Of a stretch of DNA of 64,000 nucleotides, positions 27,605-36,919 are shown one piece after another; the stretch's first letter is position 1, and every line of letters begins with the position of its first letter. The translations under genes and the position numbers were made by a program. Source of the stretch: Nostoc sp. UCD121 (GTDB taxonomy: Bacteria > Cyanobacteriota > Cyanobacteriia > Cyanobacteriales > Nostocaceae); the NCBI RefSeq assembly GCF_014222285.1, contig NZ_JACKZS010000016.1, positions 1 through 64,000 on the forward strand, read 5' to 3'. The notes beneath the pieces are model-generated. The model made no database searches and was not told the origin of the DNA. It was given only the letters and a program-made list of their open reading frames with translations.

Positions 27605-27988
27605 CTATTTGAGAGTTTCAATATGAAAACGCTTAAATGCTCTAGCTGCTTCTGGAATTAGCTCAATATACCAATACCCATTGATTTCATCTGCAAACCA
27701 ACTAATTATTGCAAGTGCCGGTTGCCCAAATTCATCATCTTTTACTCCAAAGAATTGGCAGAACTTTCCACCTAAATGACCAATTTGGCCAGAAGAGTCA
27801 CCATCATATCCCGCCGCTTCAGATAACTCCCAAGTGCGTAATCTGCGATTATCTTGCATAAAGTAACAATGCTCATACAACTTATTCAAGATAGCTTTGT
27901 GTCCCGGAGTTAATTCTTCATAAATTGAGTGGAATGCCTCTAAATATTTTTCCTCTGAAGGAATATAACGTTCAATATCTTTCAACAC
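27605..27988 (-). CDS. Hypothetical protein, 127 residues
   Basis: Starts at a GTG, preceded by a GGAAG-like ribosome-binding site. The sequence is mixed alpha/beta and rich in aromatic residues (LYEHCYFMQDNRRLRTWELSEAAGY, later AIISWFADEINGYWYIELIPEAARAF). The composition looks like a real soluble protein. No known domain is recognised; the N-terminal half has a helix-turn-helix-like rhythm (RTWELSEAAGY), but this is weak. Confidence 0.6.
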   Translation of the reverse strand: MLKDIERYIPSEEKYLEAFHSIYEELTPGHKAILNKLYEHCYFMQDNRRLRTWELSEAAGYDGDSSGQIGHLGGKFCQFFGVKDDEFGQPALAIISWFADEINGYWYIELIPEAARAFKRFHIETLK

Positions 27989-28292
27989 TCTATTCTTCCT
28001 CTTTTGATTTGAAAATTCGCTGGTAATAAGTAAAATATTATAGTTTGCCCTCCCTAATTCCTTGAGGGTGGGTGCTTCCGCAATAACGTTAAAGAATCTT
28101 TTAGGGCATTTTAGCTTCTACTTGCAGAAATGTCTTACCAAAGATACCTGTATTTAATATTACCCAATTTGATGTATTTTATTTAACCACGATCGCCAGT
28201 TAAGATTTTAGAACTCTTAATACCATTCTCAGCACACTAGAGGATTCATAATCCATAATCCAAATATTGATCCCAAGAAAAAGTGTTGAGTT
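27989..28292. other. Intergenic region, nothing seen
   Basis: Divergent spacer between the hypothetical gene and the glycogen-debranching gene; it should carry both promoters. No ORF or strong hairpin found. Confidence 0.5.
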
Positions 28293-30275
28293 ATGTGTAT
28301 AGAATTTGGGCGGGAAATCAGCGGCAATCTTGACACGGCAGAGTCACGGGAATGGTTAGTTACTAATGGTATTGGTGGTTACGCTTCTGGAACTGTGGCT
28401 GGTTTATTGACACGCCGCTATCACGCACTACTGGTAGCAGCATTGAAACCACCTTTAGGTCGTACCTTACTACTGGCAAAACTAGATGAAACTATCCTGT
28501 ATGACAATCGCTCTTATTCTCTAGACACCAATCGTTGGGCTGATGGGACTGTCAGCCCTCACGGTTATCAAAATATTGAACGTTTTTCTCTGGAAGGTAC
28601 AATTCCCTTATGGCGTTTTGCTGTTGCCGATGCCTTGTTAGAAAAACGGGTGTGGATGCAACAAGGTGCTAACACAACTTATGTCCAATATACTTTGCGT
28701 CGTGCCACGCAACCTCTGAAGTTGACCCTCAAAGCAATGGTCAACTACCGCGATTATCACAGCGACACCCAAAGTAATGGTTGGCAGATGTCTATTGAGC
28801 AAGTCGAACAAGGGATTTGTGTAACTGCTTATCCAGATGCTGCGCCAGTGTATTTATTGAGTGATAGTGGTAGCGCATCTGTCGCCGACAATTGGTATTA
28901 TGGCTTTGACTTGGCTGTTGAACGCTATCGGGGATTGAGAGATAGAGAAGACCATCTCCATGCTGCAACTTTTGAAGTTACACTAAATCCTGGGGAAGCG
29001 CTGGCATTTGTAGCCAGCACAGAAAAGCAAGCAAATCTCAATGCCGAGGCTGCACTTAAGTTACGTCGCGCTCAAGAGCAGAAGCTAATAGGAATTTGGA
29101 AAACTAATCAACCCCTCAAGACCAAGGAATCACCTACCTGGATCAAGCAACTAATACTAGCTGCTGACCAGTTTATTGTTGACCGTCCAATGCCAGAAGA
29201 CCCCTACAGTAAGACTATCATCGCTGGTTATCACTGGTTTAGCGATTGGGGACGCGACACCATGATTAGTCTACCTGGTTTGACAATTTCCACTGGTCGC
29301 CCAGAGGTAGCACGCTCAATTCTTCGCACTTTTGCTAGATATGTAGACCAAGGAATGCTGCCTAATCGCTTTCCTGATGCGGGCGAGCAACCAGAATATA
29401 ATACAGTCGATGCGACTCTCTGGTATTTTGAAGCAGTCCGCGCCTACTACAGCGCTACGGATGATGATAATTTGCTTGGTGAACTCTTTCCTATACTTGC
29501 AGACATCATTGATTGGCACTGTCGCGGTACACGCTACAATATCCATCTCGATGCGGCCGATGGCTTACTTTTCGCTGGCGTTGCAGGTGTACAACTGACT
29601 TGGATGGATGCCAAAGTTGATGATTGGGTAGTTACGCCCCGAATTGGCAAACCGATTGAAGTTAATGCCCTCTGGTATAATGCTTTACGGACAATGGCAA
29701 AGTTTGCCCGTCACCTTGGTAAACCACACCAAGAATATGAGGCAATGGCAGACCGGGCTAAGTATAGATTTTCTCGCTTCTGGAATGACGAGACAGGTTA
29801 TTGCTATGACGTTCTAGACAGTCCTGATGGTGATGATGCAGCATTGCGACCTAACCAAATATTTGCTGTTTCACTACTAGAAAGCCCGCTGACTCCTGCC
29901 CAGCAAAAAAGTGTGGTGGAAGTTTGCGGACGAAGGCTGCTGACTTCTCATGGATTGCGATCGCTAGCCCTCGATCACCCTCAATATCAGGGTAAATATG
30001 GCGGCAATCAGTATCAACGTGATGGAGCTTATCACCAGGGGACAGTTTGGGGTTGGTTATTGGGGCCATTCGTTTTAGCACACCTGCGCGTCTACAAAAA
30101 CCCTGAGCAGGCTCGTCAATTTTTAGAACCAATGGCTAATCATCTCACTGCACATGGTCTTGGTAGTCTCAGCGAAATTTTTGATGGTGATGCCCCGATG
30201 ACTCCACGGGGATGTATTGCCCAAGCGTGGACAGTGGCAGAAGTTTTACGTGCTTGGCTGGCGACAGATAATTGA
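28293..30275 (+). CDS. Glycogen debranching enzyme, GH133 (amylo-alpha-1,6-glucosidase)
   Basis: The 660-residue protein has the archaeal/bacterial GDE arrangement: an N-terminal domain with EWLVTNGIGGYASGTVAG and RRYHALLVAA, and a C-terminal (alpha/alpha)6 barrel with HWFSDWGRDTMISLPGL, EYNTVDATLWYFEAV and DGAYHQGTVWGWLLGPF. The acidic residues in the last three motifs are expected catalytic or binding positions. It hydrolyses alpha-1,6 branches during glycogen breakdown in the cytosol. Single gene; no other glycogen gene in the window. Length matches the family. Confidence 0.93.
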   Translation: MCIEFGREISGNLDTAESREWLVTNGIGGYASGTVAGLLTRRYHALLVAALKPPLGRTLLLAKLDETILYDNRSYSLDTNRWADGTVSPHGYQNIERFSLEGTIPLWRFAVADALLEKRVWMQQGANTTYVQYTLRRATQPLKLTLKAMVNYRDYHSDTQSNGWQMSIEQVEQGICVTAYPDAAPVYLLSDSGSASVADNWYYGFDLAVERYRGLRDREDHLHAATFEVTLNPGEALAFVASTEKQANLNAEAALKLRRAQEQKLIGIWKTNQPLKTKESPTWIKQLILAADQFIVDRPMPEDPYSKTIIAGYHWFSDWGRDTMISLPGLTISTGRPEVARSILRTFARYVDQGMLPNRFPDAGEQPEYNTVDATLWYFEAVRAYYSATDDDNLLGELFPILADIIDWHCRGTRYNIHLDAADGLLFAGVAGVQLTWMDAKVDDWVVTPRIGKPIEVNALWYNALRTMAKFARHLGKPHQEYEAMADRAKYRFSRFWNDETGYCYDVLDSPDGDDAALRPNQIFAVSLLESPLTPAQQKSVVEVCGRRLLTSHGLRSLALDHPQYQGKYGGNQYQRDGAYHQGTVWGWLLGPFVLAHLRVYKNPEQARQFLEPMANHLTAHGLGSLSEIFDGDAPMTPRGCIAQAWTVAEVLRAWLATDN

Positions 30276-30315
30276 TGCGCTTACCTGTTACCCCACCCAA
30301 AGTTGAGTAAAACAG

Positions 30316-30477
30316 CTGCCCATCAGCAATTTCTACGATCCGCTTAGTTCCATCTTTACTCTCTATTACATCTACAGAAAAGAATTGACTTCCAATCCGT
30401 TTTGCACATTCTTTAAGGATCTCTGGAACTTCGTCATCTGGTAAAACTTTTGCTGCTTTACCAGATTGAGAAATCAA
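30316..30477 (-). pseudogene. Remnant of an ATP-grasp domain protein
   Basis: Codons in this stretch read QSGKAAKVLPDDEVPEILKE, then CAKRIGSQFFSVDVIES and KDGTKRIVEIADGQ. This is the C-terminal core of a cyanobacterial ATP-grasp family (FFSVDVIE...RIVEIGDGQVSD). After DGQ the sequence loses similarity and runs into the 3' end of the convergent debranching gene, and the N-terminal part is missing upstream. It is therefore a fragment left by deletion, not a functional gene. Confidence 0.7.
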
Positions 30478-30520
30478 GAAATTTGCACTTTTTCAAAACT
30501 TTTAAGTATGATTATTAACC

Positions 30521-31087
30521 ATGAATATATTAAAATACCCAGTTAACTTTGCTTCCTTTTGTGTTATCGCCTGTATTATCGCTTCTACAGCTGCGGTAAT
30601 TGCTCAACCGAGACCTTCACAAACCAATTCGGTAATAAAACTAACACCGACTCAGTTAAAAGTTTTGCGATCGCTAGGGTTAAAAATAGCATTACCAAGT
30701 TACGTACCCGCAAATTTTCATGCCGACAAAGTATTGGTTGAGGCTGGGCGTGAAAATGTTCAGAGCTTGCGTTACTTAGTTGTTTACCAAAATTCAAGTG
30801 CAGATAAATGCTTTGCGATTGAGTCAGCATCTGGTGGTATCGGCGACTTGCCCTCTGGATCACGCAGTTACCCGATAAATTCTCCCATATTTGGCAAAAG
30901 CGTCTTGGAGCAAGGATTATACGGTAATGCCAAACAACCAACATTGCTATCGCAGTGGTTGGGTTCACAAAATGGCCCCTTTTACAGATTTGTTGGTACG
31001 GGAGTATTACCAGAATTGTCTAATTGTAGTAATGTTACTCCTCAAGAAGCAGTCAAAATTTCGCAGTCGGTTCGCTACTTAAATTAA
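30521..31087 (+). CDS. Secreted hypothetical protein, 188 residues
   Basis: A signal peptide is clear (hydrophobic residues about 10-27, cleavage near IAQP). The mature part is about 160 residues with two cysteines (ADKCFAIES and LSNCSNVT) that could form a disulfide, and the conserved-looking segment LKIALPSYVPANFHADKV. It resembles cyanobacterial periplasmic proteins of unknown role. Monocistronic. Confidence 0.7.
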   Translation: MNILKYPVNFASFCVIACIIASTAAVIAQPRPSQTNSVIKLTPTQLKVLRSLGLKIALPSYVPANFHADKVLVEAGRENVQSLRYLVVYQNSSADKCFAIESASGGIGDLPSGSRSYPINSPIFGKSVLEQGLYGNAKQPTLLSQWLGSQNGPFYRFVGTGVLPELSNCSNVTPQEAVKISQSVRYLN

Positions 31088-31582
31088 TTGACTACATCTA
31101 TTAAACCGGAGCTTCTTCATTTATTGGAGTTCAATTAAAACCAATAAGCTATGACAATTATCTATTCAGGAATTTCCTGCGTCTTTTAAAAAAAATACCA
31201 AGAATCTCTGTATATTTACTCTATTTAGGAGGACATAGAAATATGTCTAAACAGCAAGAGCTACTTTCAACCATTGTATTCATACAAGAAGACATACGAA
31301 AGTACAAAATTTTAAGGTAATTCTCATCGGAAATTAATTTAATTACTAGTAAATTAATTTAATTTATTATTAGAGAAATATTTGCAGGGTTGAGAGGACG
31401 ATTAAAGAAAAATATTTTGCAATCTTTCTGGAATGGCTGCACTTTTCATTGTAGGTATACAACAAAGATAAGTTTAAATCATCTGTAACTAAAAATTTAG
31501 CGGTTAATAGTAACTTTACATTTAGCATTTTGATTTTTTTATTGATATATCTTTATTTCACACCTAAAACGTAACCAGAAAA
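31088..31582. other. Intergenic region with a micro-ORF
   Basis: Apart from the 25-codon ORF at 31243-31320 this stretch is AT-rich, without other coding signals. It carries the promoter and leader of the sensor-kinase gene. Confidence 0.5.
31243..31320 (+). CDS. Candidate 25-residue micro-ORF with strong RBS
   Basis: ATG to TAA, encoding a peptide beginning MSKQQELLSTIVFIQED and ending KYKILR. A full AGGAGG Shine-Dalgarno lies at 31227-31232, nine to ten bases before the ATG. It is one of the strongest ribosome-binding sites in the window, which makes translation likely. No family is recognised. It may be a leader peptide or the N-terminal remnant of a lost gene. Confidence 0.4.
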   Translation: MSKQQELLSTIVFIQEDIRKYKILR

Positions 31583-33016
31583 GTGAAGCAAATCAGAAAA
31601 GTTTGGATAAATATAGACCCATTTTCCTTACAGTCACGTCTCACAATTGGTATTGCTGCATTCTCAGGTTTGGTATTAGGTAGCCTCGCTACATGGACTA
31701 GTTGGAAAATGCAGCAAATATTAGTTGATAGTCATAAGTATAATATAGAACAAATCGCCAAGCGTTTGCCGCAAGATGTGCAAATTTATAGTGAAATGAT
31801 GCAACCTGAAACTGGGTTGCAAAAGGCTATTAATAACTTGGCAAATACCAACATCTTATTATGGTTGAAAAGTCCTGATAATAAAATTTTAGTAAAATCT
31901 GCCACTTTAGATTTGGTATCCGATACAAAAGTAGCTGAGTTAATGTCTTTAACTAAGATGCCGATTAAACCACAAGTTTACAAAGTCAACGAAAGCTATT
32001 TTGTTTTATGTGGTAGTTCTGTACAAGTGCAGGGTAAGTTATTGGGTGAGTTATTTGTAGTCAAGGATATTACCCGCGAACAGAAAATGTTTCTGGGAAT
32101 GGTGCAGAGTTTAACTATTATTAGTGTTTTGGCAATTATTATTTTAACTGCTGCGATCGCATTTTACATCCAGCGTTCTCTGCAACCTCTACGTCAGCTA
32201 AATCAAATGGCTTCTGTGATTTCGGCTGAAGATTTAGGACAATCACAGCTATCGGTTGAAAATGCACCCAGCGAAGTTAAAGAATTAGCTCAAACTTTAA
32301 CTATGCTGTTATCACGACTATCTCAATCTTGGAAGCAAGAACGAGAATTTGTGAGTAATGTTTCTCATGAATTACGCACACCTCTAACCATTGTACATGG
32401 TTACTTACAAAGCGTCTTGCGAAGGCAAAATAATTTAACACAAACCCAACAAGAAGCTTTAGAAACTGCGGCATCGGAAGCTGAACGCACTATCCGTCTA
32501 CTACAAGATTTACTTGATTTAGCACGAGCAGATAATGGTTACTTATATTTTCAAATGAAATCTTATGTGCTGAATGACTTGGTTGAAGAAGTGGTGATGA
32601 TGGCAAAAAAATATAGCGATCGCATAATAAAAATCGAGTCAGAGATGGCTCCAATTGAGGTTAAAGCAGACTACAGTCGCCTCAAACAAGTATTATTGAA
32701 TTTGATTGATAATGCTATTAAGTATTCTGAGACTGATACACTGATAGTTTTTAAATTAAATCAAGTTGAAGATCGGGCAATAATTCAAGTTTGCGATCGA
32801 GGCTATGGAATTCCTTTGCAACAGCAAGCAAGGATATTTGAAAGATTTTACCGCGTAGATGAATCCCGCTCTCATACTACTGGGGGTTGTGGTTTGGGTT
32901 TATCTATTGTCAAGACACTTGTTGAGGGTATGGGGGGTAGTGTCAGTGTCCAATCAAAGTTAGGGGAAGGGAGTACATTTACAATCAGTTTACCGACATA
33001 TAGCAGTGCTATCTAA
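31583..33016 (+). CDS. Membrane sensor histidine kinase (orphan)
   Basis: 477 residues, GTG start. Order: TM1 (about 20-42), periplasmic sensor region (about 43-170), TM2 (about 172-195), HAMP linker, HisKA with SNVSHELRTPL (phospho-acceptor near H262), then HATPase_c with N box NLIDNAIKYS, G1 DRGYGIP and G2 GGCGLGLSIV. It is a type I transmembrane kinase of the EnvZ/PhoR class. No response-regulator gene adjoins it. It is convergent with a copper-handling cluster, so a role in metal sensing is conceivable, but the sensor region shows no Cys/His/Met-rich metal motif. Confidence 0.9.
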   Translation: MKQIRKVWINIDPFSLQSRLTIGIAAFSGLVLGSLATWTSWKMQQILVDSHKYNIEQIAKRLPQDVQIYSEMMQPETGLQKAINNLANTNILLWLKSPDNKILVKSATLDLVSDTKVAELMSLTKMPIKPQVYKVNESYFVLCGSSVQVQGKLLGELFVVKDITREQKMFLGMVQSLTIISVLAIIILTAAIAFYIQRSLQPLRQLNQMASVISAEDLGQSQLSVENAPSEVKELAQTLTMLLSRLSQSWKQEREFVSNVSHELRTPLTIVHGYLQSVLRRQNNLTQTQQEALETAASEAERTIRLLQDLLDLARADNGYLYFQMKSYVLNDLVEEVVMMAKKYSDRIIKIESEMAPIEVKADYSRLKQVLLNLIDNAIKYSETDTLIVFKLNQVEDRAIIQVCDRGYGIPLQQQARIFERFYRVDESRSHTTGGCGLGLSIVKTLVEGMGGSVSVQSKLGEGSTFTISLPTYSSAI

Positions 33017-33033
33017 ATTTTTAAAATATCCTC

Positions 33034-33261
33034 TCAAGAATCAGAACTTTTATAGAGGAGGAACCACCACAACTCTAGTCCAATAAAGGCTAAACCACCG
33101 ATCGCAACACCAACTTTCAAGCCCAAAGGTTGTTCTATGTGGTTAAACTGGGTAGTTTGCTCTGACGAGTGGGCTGGCATTTCTGCTAATGTTACACTTG
33201 GTGTCCCGGCGAGAAGCGCTAAAGCTGTAAGGCTTCCGCAAAGCATTTTTTTACTGAACAT
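33034..33261 (-). CDS. Small signal-peptide/TM protein in copper cluster
   Basis: 75 residues: signal peptide (about 1-26), a short polar loop with histidines (MPAHSSEQTTQFNHIEQP), then one transmembrane helix (VGVAIGGLAFIGLELWWFLL). It starts 19 bp downstream of the copper ATPase stop on the same strand, suggesting co-transcription. The membrane end ELWWFLLYK resembles the N-terminal anchor of cyanobacterial cupredoxin-domain proteins near copper ATPases. Here no cupredoxin domain follows, so it could be a shortened relative. This comparison is from memory and uncertain. Confidence 0.55.
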   Translation of the reverse strand: MFSKKMLCGSLTALALLAGTPSVTLAEMPAHSSEQTTQFNHIEQPLGLKVGVAIGGLAFIGLELWWFLLYKSSDS

Positions 33262-33280
33262 TTCTTAATTTAACCTGCGA

Positions 33281-35563
33281 TTATGAGATAGCTTTTGGTT
33301 GAAATTTACGCAATCTGAGGGCATTGCTAACAACAGAGAGCGAAGAAAGAGCCATCGCAGCCCCGGCGATAATTGGATTGAGTAACCAACCAAATATTGG
33401 GAATAAAATTCCAGCCGCAATGGGAATACCAATGACGTTGTAAATAAAGGCAAAGAAGAGATTTTGCTTGATATTGTTGATGGTGGCATGGCTGAGTTGA
33501 ATTGCTGTGACAATTCCTTGCAAATCTCCAGAAATTAGGGTGATATCGCTAGCTGCGATCGCAACATCTGTTCCCGTACCAATAGCAATTCCCACATCAG
33601 CCTGTGCTAGGGCTGGTGCATCATTTATACCATCGCCCACCATTGCCACAATTTTAGATTTTGAATTGGGAAATCTCTCTATCTCCCCTTGTAGAGATTG
33701 GATAATTGCTGCTTTCTGATCTGGACGCACTTCAGCAAAGATTCGCTGAATGCCAACTTCTGCTGCGATCGCATCAGCCGTTTTACGATTGTCTCCAGTA
33801 AGCATGACTACTTCTAAACCTAACTTCTGTAATGCCTTCACTACTGCTGTTGATGAAGGTTTCAGGGCATCGGCAATACCCATAATTCCTTGTAGTTCGC
33901 CATCTACAGCAATCAAAATGACGGTTTTACCAGCAGTTTCCCAGGCATCTTTATACTGCTGAAGAGTCATGGTGTTAATTCCAAGTTCTGTTAACCAGCG
34001 TTGCGTACCAATTTGCACAAGCTGATTTGAAACAACTGCTTGGACACCACTACCTGCATTAGCCTGAAAATTCTTTACCTCTGTTAAACTCACCTCTTGA
34101 GACTGGGCGTATTTCACCACCGCTTCAGCTAAAGGATGCTCAGAATTCCGTTCCACCGTTGCTGCTAACTGTAAAAGCTTGATTTCATTCCCATTAGCCG
34201 TACCGTTAACAGTCACAAAGTCTGTAACGGTTGGTTTCCCCTGAGTCAAAGTGCCGGTTTTATCGAGAACGATGGTTTGAATTTTGTGTGCTAGTTCTAA
34301 GCTGTCTGCACCCTTAATCAAGATGCCATTTTCTGCACCTTTTCCTGTCCCCACCATGACAGATGTGGGGGTAGCTAAACCCAAAGCACAAGGACAAGCG
34401 ATAATTAGTACACCCACCGTTGTCATTGTTGCGAGGGTGAGGTTGCCAGTAAAATTAAACCAAATGACGAAAGTGGCGATCGCGATCGCAATCACGGCTG
34501 GTACAAACCATCCTGTAACTTGATCTGCCAAGCGCTGAATTGGTGCTTTAGAACCTTGGGCTTGTTGCACTAATTTGACAATTTGAGCCAAAAACGTATC
34601 ATTTCCGACTCGTGTCACCCGAAACTGAAATGCACCCGCACCGTTAATCGTCGCCCCAATCACCTCATCTCCTGGCTGCTTTTTGACTGGCAAACTTTCA
34701 CCCGTCACCATCGCTTCATCTACTGTCGAAGCGCCTGCAATCACCTCGCCATCGACTGGAATCTTTTCACCAGGACGTACCAAAATCACATCGTTGATTC
34801 TGACTTCAGCGATGGGAACATCAATTTCCAAACCATTACGGATAACTCTGGCATCTCTGGCTTGCAATCCGATCAGTTTGCGGATGGCTTCAGAAGTTTG
34901 TCCCCTAGCGCGATTTTCCAATAACCGCCCCAATAAAATTAAGGTAATAACAATGGCTGCAACTTCATAATAAACATGAGGTATCAAGCCCTGGGCAATA
35001 AAAAATTTCGGGAAAACAGTCACAAACAAAGAATATATATACGCTGCACTTGTACCCAAAGCAATCAGCGTGTCCATTGTCGCCGTATGGCGCTTGAGGG
35101 TTTTCCAGCCATTGCGGTAAAAAGATCGACCACACCAGAAAATGACAGGTGTTGTCAGCGCTAATTGTACCCAAGGATTTTGCAAAAAGCTGGGAATTAA
35201 GGAGAAGTTCAGCCCAGTCATCATGGGCAAAGACCCCAAAAATAGGAAAATGCTGATTACACCTCCCACAATTACCTTGAGGAAAAGTTCGCGTTGTAAT
35301 GCTTGTCTACTCGCAATTTCTGCATCATCTTCTTCAGAGAGCAATTCTTCCTGGAGTGAATAGGAAGAATATCCCGCAGCTGCGATCGCAGTTTGAATTT
35401 TCTCTAAATCTGCTAGAGAGCGATCGTATCTAATGGCGGCTTGTTCTGCTCCAAAGTTAACGTTGCAGTCAATCACCCCAGGAACAGAGCGAATTGCCTT
35501 TTCGATGTTGTTGGCGCAACCAGCGCAACTCATACCTCGAAGTTTGAGTGTGAGAGTATCCAT
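33281..35563 (-). CDS. Copper-translocating P1B-type ATPase
   Basis: About 760 residues from the ATG at 35563, which is preferred because the family's N-terminal metal-binding domain begins there. Visible are the HMA domain with GMSCAGC (residues 10-16), the A-domain TGES, the ion-channel C390-P-C392 ([11 protein letters not shown]), the phosphorylated D434 in DKTGTLT, the P-domain MLTGDN and the hinge [10 protein letters not shown]. The CPC motif and CAGC site indicate Cu(I) transport (CopA/PacS/CtaA type). Which of the two cyanobacterial roles it serves (efflux or thylakoid supply) cannot be told. An Atx1-like chaperone gene lies 129 bp upstream on the same strand. Confidence 0.93.
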   Translation of the reverse strand: MDTLTLKLRGMSCAGCANNIEKAIRSVPGVIDCNVNFGAEQAAIRYDRSLADLEKIQTAIAAAGYSSYSLQEELLSEEDDAEIASRQALQRELFLKVIVGGVISIFLFLGSLPMMTGLNFSLIPSFLQNPWVQLALTTPVIFWCGRSFYRNGWKTLKRHTATMDTLIALGTSAAYIYSLFVTVFPKFFIAQGLIPHVYYEVAAIVITLILLGRLLENRARGQTSEAIRKLIGLQARDARVIRNGLEIDVPIAEVRINDVILVRPGEKIPVDGEVIAGASTVDEAMVTGESLPVKKQPGDEVIGATINGAGAFQFRVTRVGNDTFLAQIVKLVQQAQGSKAPIQRLADQVTGWFVPAVIAIAIATFVIWFNFTGNLTLATMTTVGVLIIACPCALGLATPTSVMVGTGKGAENGILIKGADSLELAHKIQTIVLDKTGTLTQGKPTVTDFVTVNGTANGNEIKLLQLAATVERNSEHPLAEAVVKYAQSQEVSLTEVKNFQANAGSGVQAVVSNQLVQIGTQRWLTELGINTMTLQQYKDAWETAGKTVILIAVDGELQGIMGIADALKPSSTAVVKALQKLGLEVVMLTGDNRKTADAIAAEVGIQRIFAEVRPDQKAAIIQSLQGEIERFPNSKSKIVAMVGDGINDAPALAQADVGIAIGTGTDVAIAASDITLISGDLQGIVTAIQLSHATINNIKQNLFFAFIYNVIGIPIAAGILFPIFGWLLNPIIAGAAMALSSLSVVSNALRLRKFQPKAIS

Positions 35564-35662
35564 AATTAGATAGAACCCCTGTGATTGATGCGGGAGGATC
35601 TGAAAGTAATTCGTAATTAAATTATTTGGGGATTTAGACCCCAACAGGTAAATACCGCCAAC

Positions 35663-35695
35663 AATTACGAATTACGAATTACGAATTACGAATTA
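35663..35695. repeat. Heptameric short tandem repeat (AATTACG)
   Basis: Four perfect AATTACG heptamers plus AATTA, in the spacer between the copper ATPase and chaperone genes. It ends at the chaperone stop codon. STRR type, same family as 12371-12403. Confidence 0.8.
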
Positions 35696-35890
35696 GTTAG
35701 CAACTGGATAGCCAGCAGCAGCCAACGCTTCCTTAATTTCTGTTTCTGATGCTTGAGTTTCTACACTGACAAGCTTGGTTGTTAGATCAGCCTGAACGCT
35801 TGCATTGGCATCGACTGCTTGAAGTGTTTTGGTGATGGTGCTTGCACAAACAGAACAAGACATATTGGGAACTGTGAGTTGGAGAGTCAT
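35693..35890 (-). CDS. atx1: Atx1-like copper chaperone
   Basis: 65 residues from the ATG at 35890 (MTLQLTVP). A single HMA ferredoxin-like fold with the copper site MSCSVC near residues 11-16, and a tail ending EALAAAGYPVAN. Length and sequence match cyanobacterial Atx1 (about 64 residues, MTIQLTVP start). Atx1 carries Cu(I) to the P1B ATPases CtaA and PacS. The copper ATPase gene follows downstream, supporting the assignment. A longer upstream in-frame extension is not counted because it lies outside the fold. The palindrome at 35997-36026 is in its promoter region. Confidence 0.88.
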   Translation of the reverse strand: MTLQLTVPNMSCSVCASTITKTLQAVDANASVQADLTTKLVSVETQASETEIKEALAAAGYPVAN

Positions 35891-35996
35891 AGATTTACGG
35901 GATAAAAATAAACAACCTAGCCAAACCAAGTTGGATGACTGAAGGATAACCGTCAACAATCAGAAATTTCTGGTTGAGAGTCCCCTTGAATTCATA

Positions 35997-36026
35997 CTAG
36001 ACTCTCTAGTCGGCTGGAGAGTCTAG
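35997..36026. promoter_or_regulatory. Palindrome upstream of the copper chaperone gene
   Basis: CTAGACTCTC / GAGAGTCTAG, perfect 10-bp arms around TAGTCGGCTG, 107 bp before the atx1 start. It could be an operator for copper-responsive control or a hairpin. No known copper-box consensus was matched. Confidence 0.4.
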
Positions 36027-36144
36027 AGAATTTTAAAAGTTTTTAGCTAAAGTTCAAATTTATTTACAGATGTAGTATATAAAATGCAAAGAATACAAAA
36101 TACTACAAAACACTTGTTTTCCAATGCAAGTGTAAGACTCCATT

Positions 36145-36282
36145 ACCTTGTGTGAAGAACGCCGCATTGAAGAAGCACCAGCCGCCTATAAACCGATTCA
36201 GTCTGTAATTGATGTGCAGGTTGAGGCAGAAATGGTAGACGTTGTGGCGCGATTGAGTCCTGTATTGACGTTTAAAGCCTAG
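36145..36282 (+). pseudogene. Remnant of the RtcB RNA ligase C-terminus
   Basis: The frame reads LCEERRIEEAPAAYKPIQSV, then IDVQVEAEMVDVVARLSPVL and TFKA before a TAG stop. This matches the end of RtcB-type 3'-phosphate RNA ligases (EEAPAAYK.I..V ... V..L.PV..VKG). In-frame stops lie immediately upstream and the catalytic part is missing. It is a 3' fragment left after deletion. It sits at the edge of the small-RNA array. Confidence 0.7.
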
Positions 36283-36290
36283 CCTCTAAA

Positions 36291-36317
36291 TAAAAAGCCC
36301 CTGGTCAACGCCAGGGG
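36291..36317 (-). terminator. Intrinsic terminator, minus strand
   Basis: On the minus strand CCCCTGG, CGTTGA, CCAGGGG is followed by GCTTTTTATTT. It lies beyond the last array unit and may end a further, more diverged transcript starting near 36335 (upstream TAATAT box). The conserved GATGAAC segment of the other units is absent. Confidence 0.65.
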
Positions 36318-36449
36318 TATCCATCTTTATTCCCTAATATTAGAATCGCATCTGTGAAGCTCTTACAAATCCGTATGAATGCAATTAACGCATAATTCTG
36401 ATGATTATTTTGCAATCAGTTAGATGGAATTTACCCTGTGTCATTAATG

Positions 36450-36468
36450 CTACGGTGTACACACAAGT
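36450..36468 (+). repeat. CTACGGTGTACACACAAGT dispersed repeat
   Basis: A 19-bp word with a GTGTACAC palindromic core. Other copies: 48033-48051, 54474-54492 (one mismatch), 54587-54602 (partial) and, inverted, 54733-54751 and 54826-54844. Confidence 0.7.
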
Positions 36469-36524
36469 GAGATCCAGTTTTAGTTTTATCCCAATACGCT
36501 TGAGATAAGACAGAAAGCCCTCAT

Positions 36525-36597
36525 ATAGAGACGTAGCTAGTGCTACCGTCTCTACAAGGATTTTGGATAACGCATATTTAATTTCTGGAGATGTCTA
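36525..36597. repeat. Second copy of the GTAGAGACGTAGC element
   Basis: An imperfect palindrome (GAGACGTAGC / GCTACCGTCTC) followed by ATTTCTGGAGATGTCTA, matching 21570-21640. Confidence 0.55.
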
Positions 36598-36694
36598 ATC
36601 AATACTTTATATATTTTCTTTTTTCGTATGAAATTACCCAGCGTAGCCTGCCTCCACAGGGACACGCTATCGGCATCGCTTCTCTTCACTCGAT

Positions 36695-36788
36695 CAGAAA
36701 ATAGGTTTAGCTCAGTGCTAAACCTATAGATTTAGTGCTTAAGTAGACATTTCAGATTAATTTAGACTGACTCTTACTTTAGTTCATC
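36695..36788 (-). ncRNA. Putative small RNA, array unit 1
   Basis: Minus strand. -10-like TATAGG at 36796-36791, conserved GAAGATGAACT at the predicted 5' end, and a 3' hairpin ATAGGTTTAGC / GCTAAACCTAT (36701-36727) followed by TTTTC. Predicted RNA about 94 nt. A 57-bp stretch (36754-36810) covering promoter and 5' half is identical to unit 2 (36885-36941). Transcript ends are inferred. Confidence 0.5.
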
Positions 36789-36828
36789 TTCCTATAGACT
36801 GTATCCAAATTTCTTGAAGACTTGTACA

Positions 36829-36919
36829 TAATAAAAGGCTTGGTTAAACCAAGCCTCTATATATACCAAGCATTTACTACACCAAGATTAATTTAGACTG
36901 ACTCTTACTTTAGTTCATC
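36829..36919 (-). ncRNA. Putative small RNA, array unit 2
   Basis: Minus strand. -10-like TATAGG at 36927-36922, GAAGATGAACT at the 5' end, and a terminator hairpin AGGCTTGGTT / AACCAAGCCT (36836-36856) followed by TTTATTAT. Predicted RNA about 91 nt. It shares 57 identical bp with unit 1 but has a different body and a different terminator stem sequence. Confidence 0.52.

Noticed and set aside
35564..35644. Longer N-terminus for the copper ATPase
   Set aside because: The extra 27 codons have no similarity to the family, whose metal-binding domain begins at the ATG at 35563.
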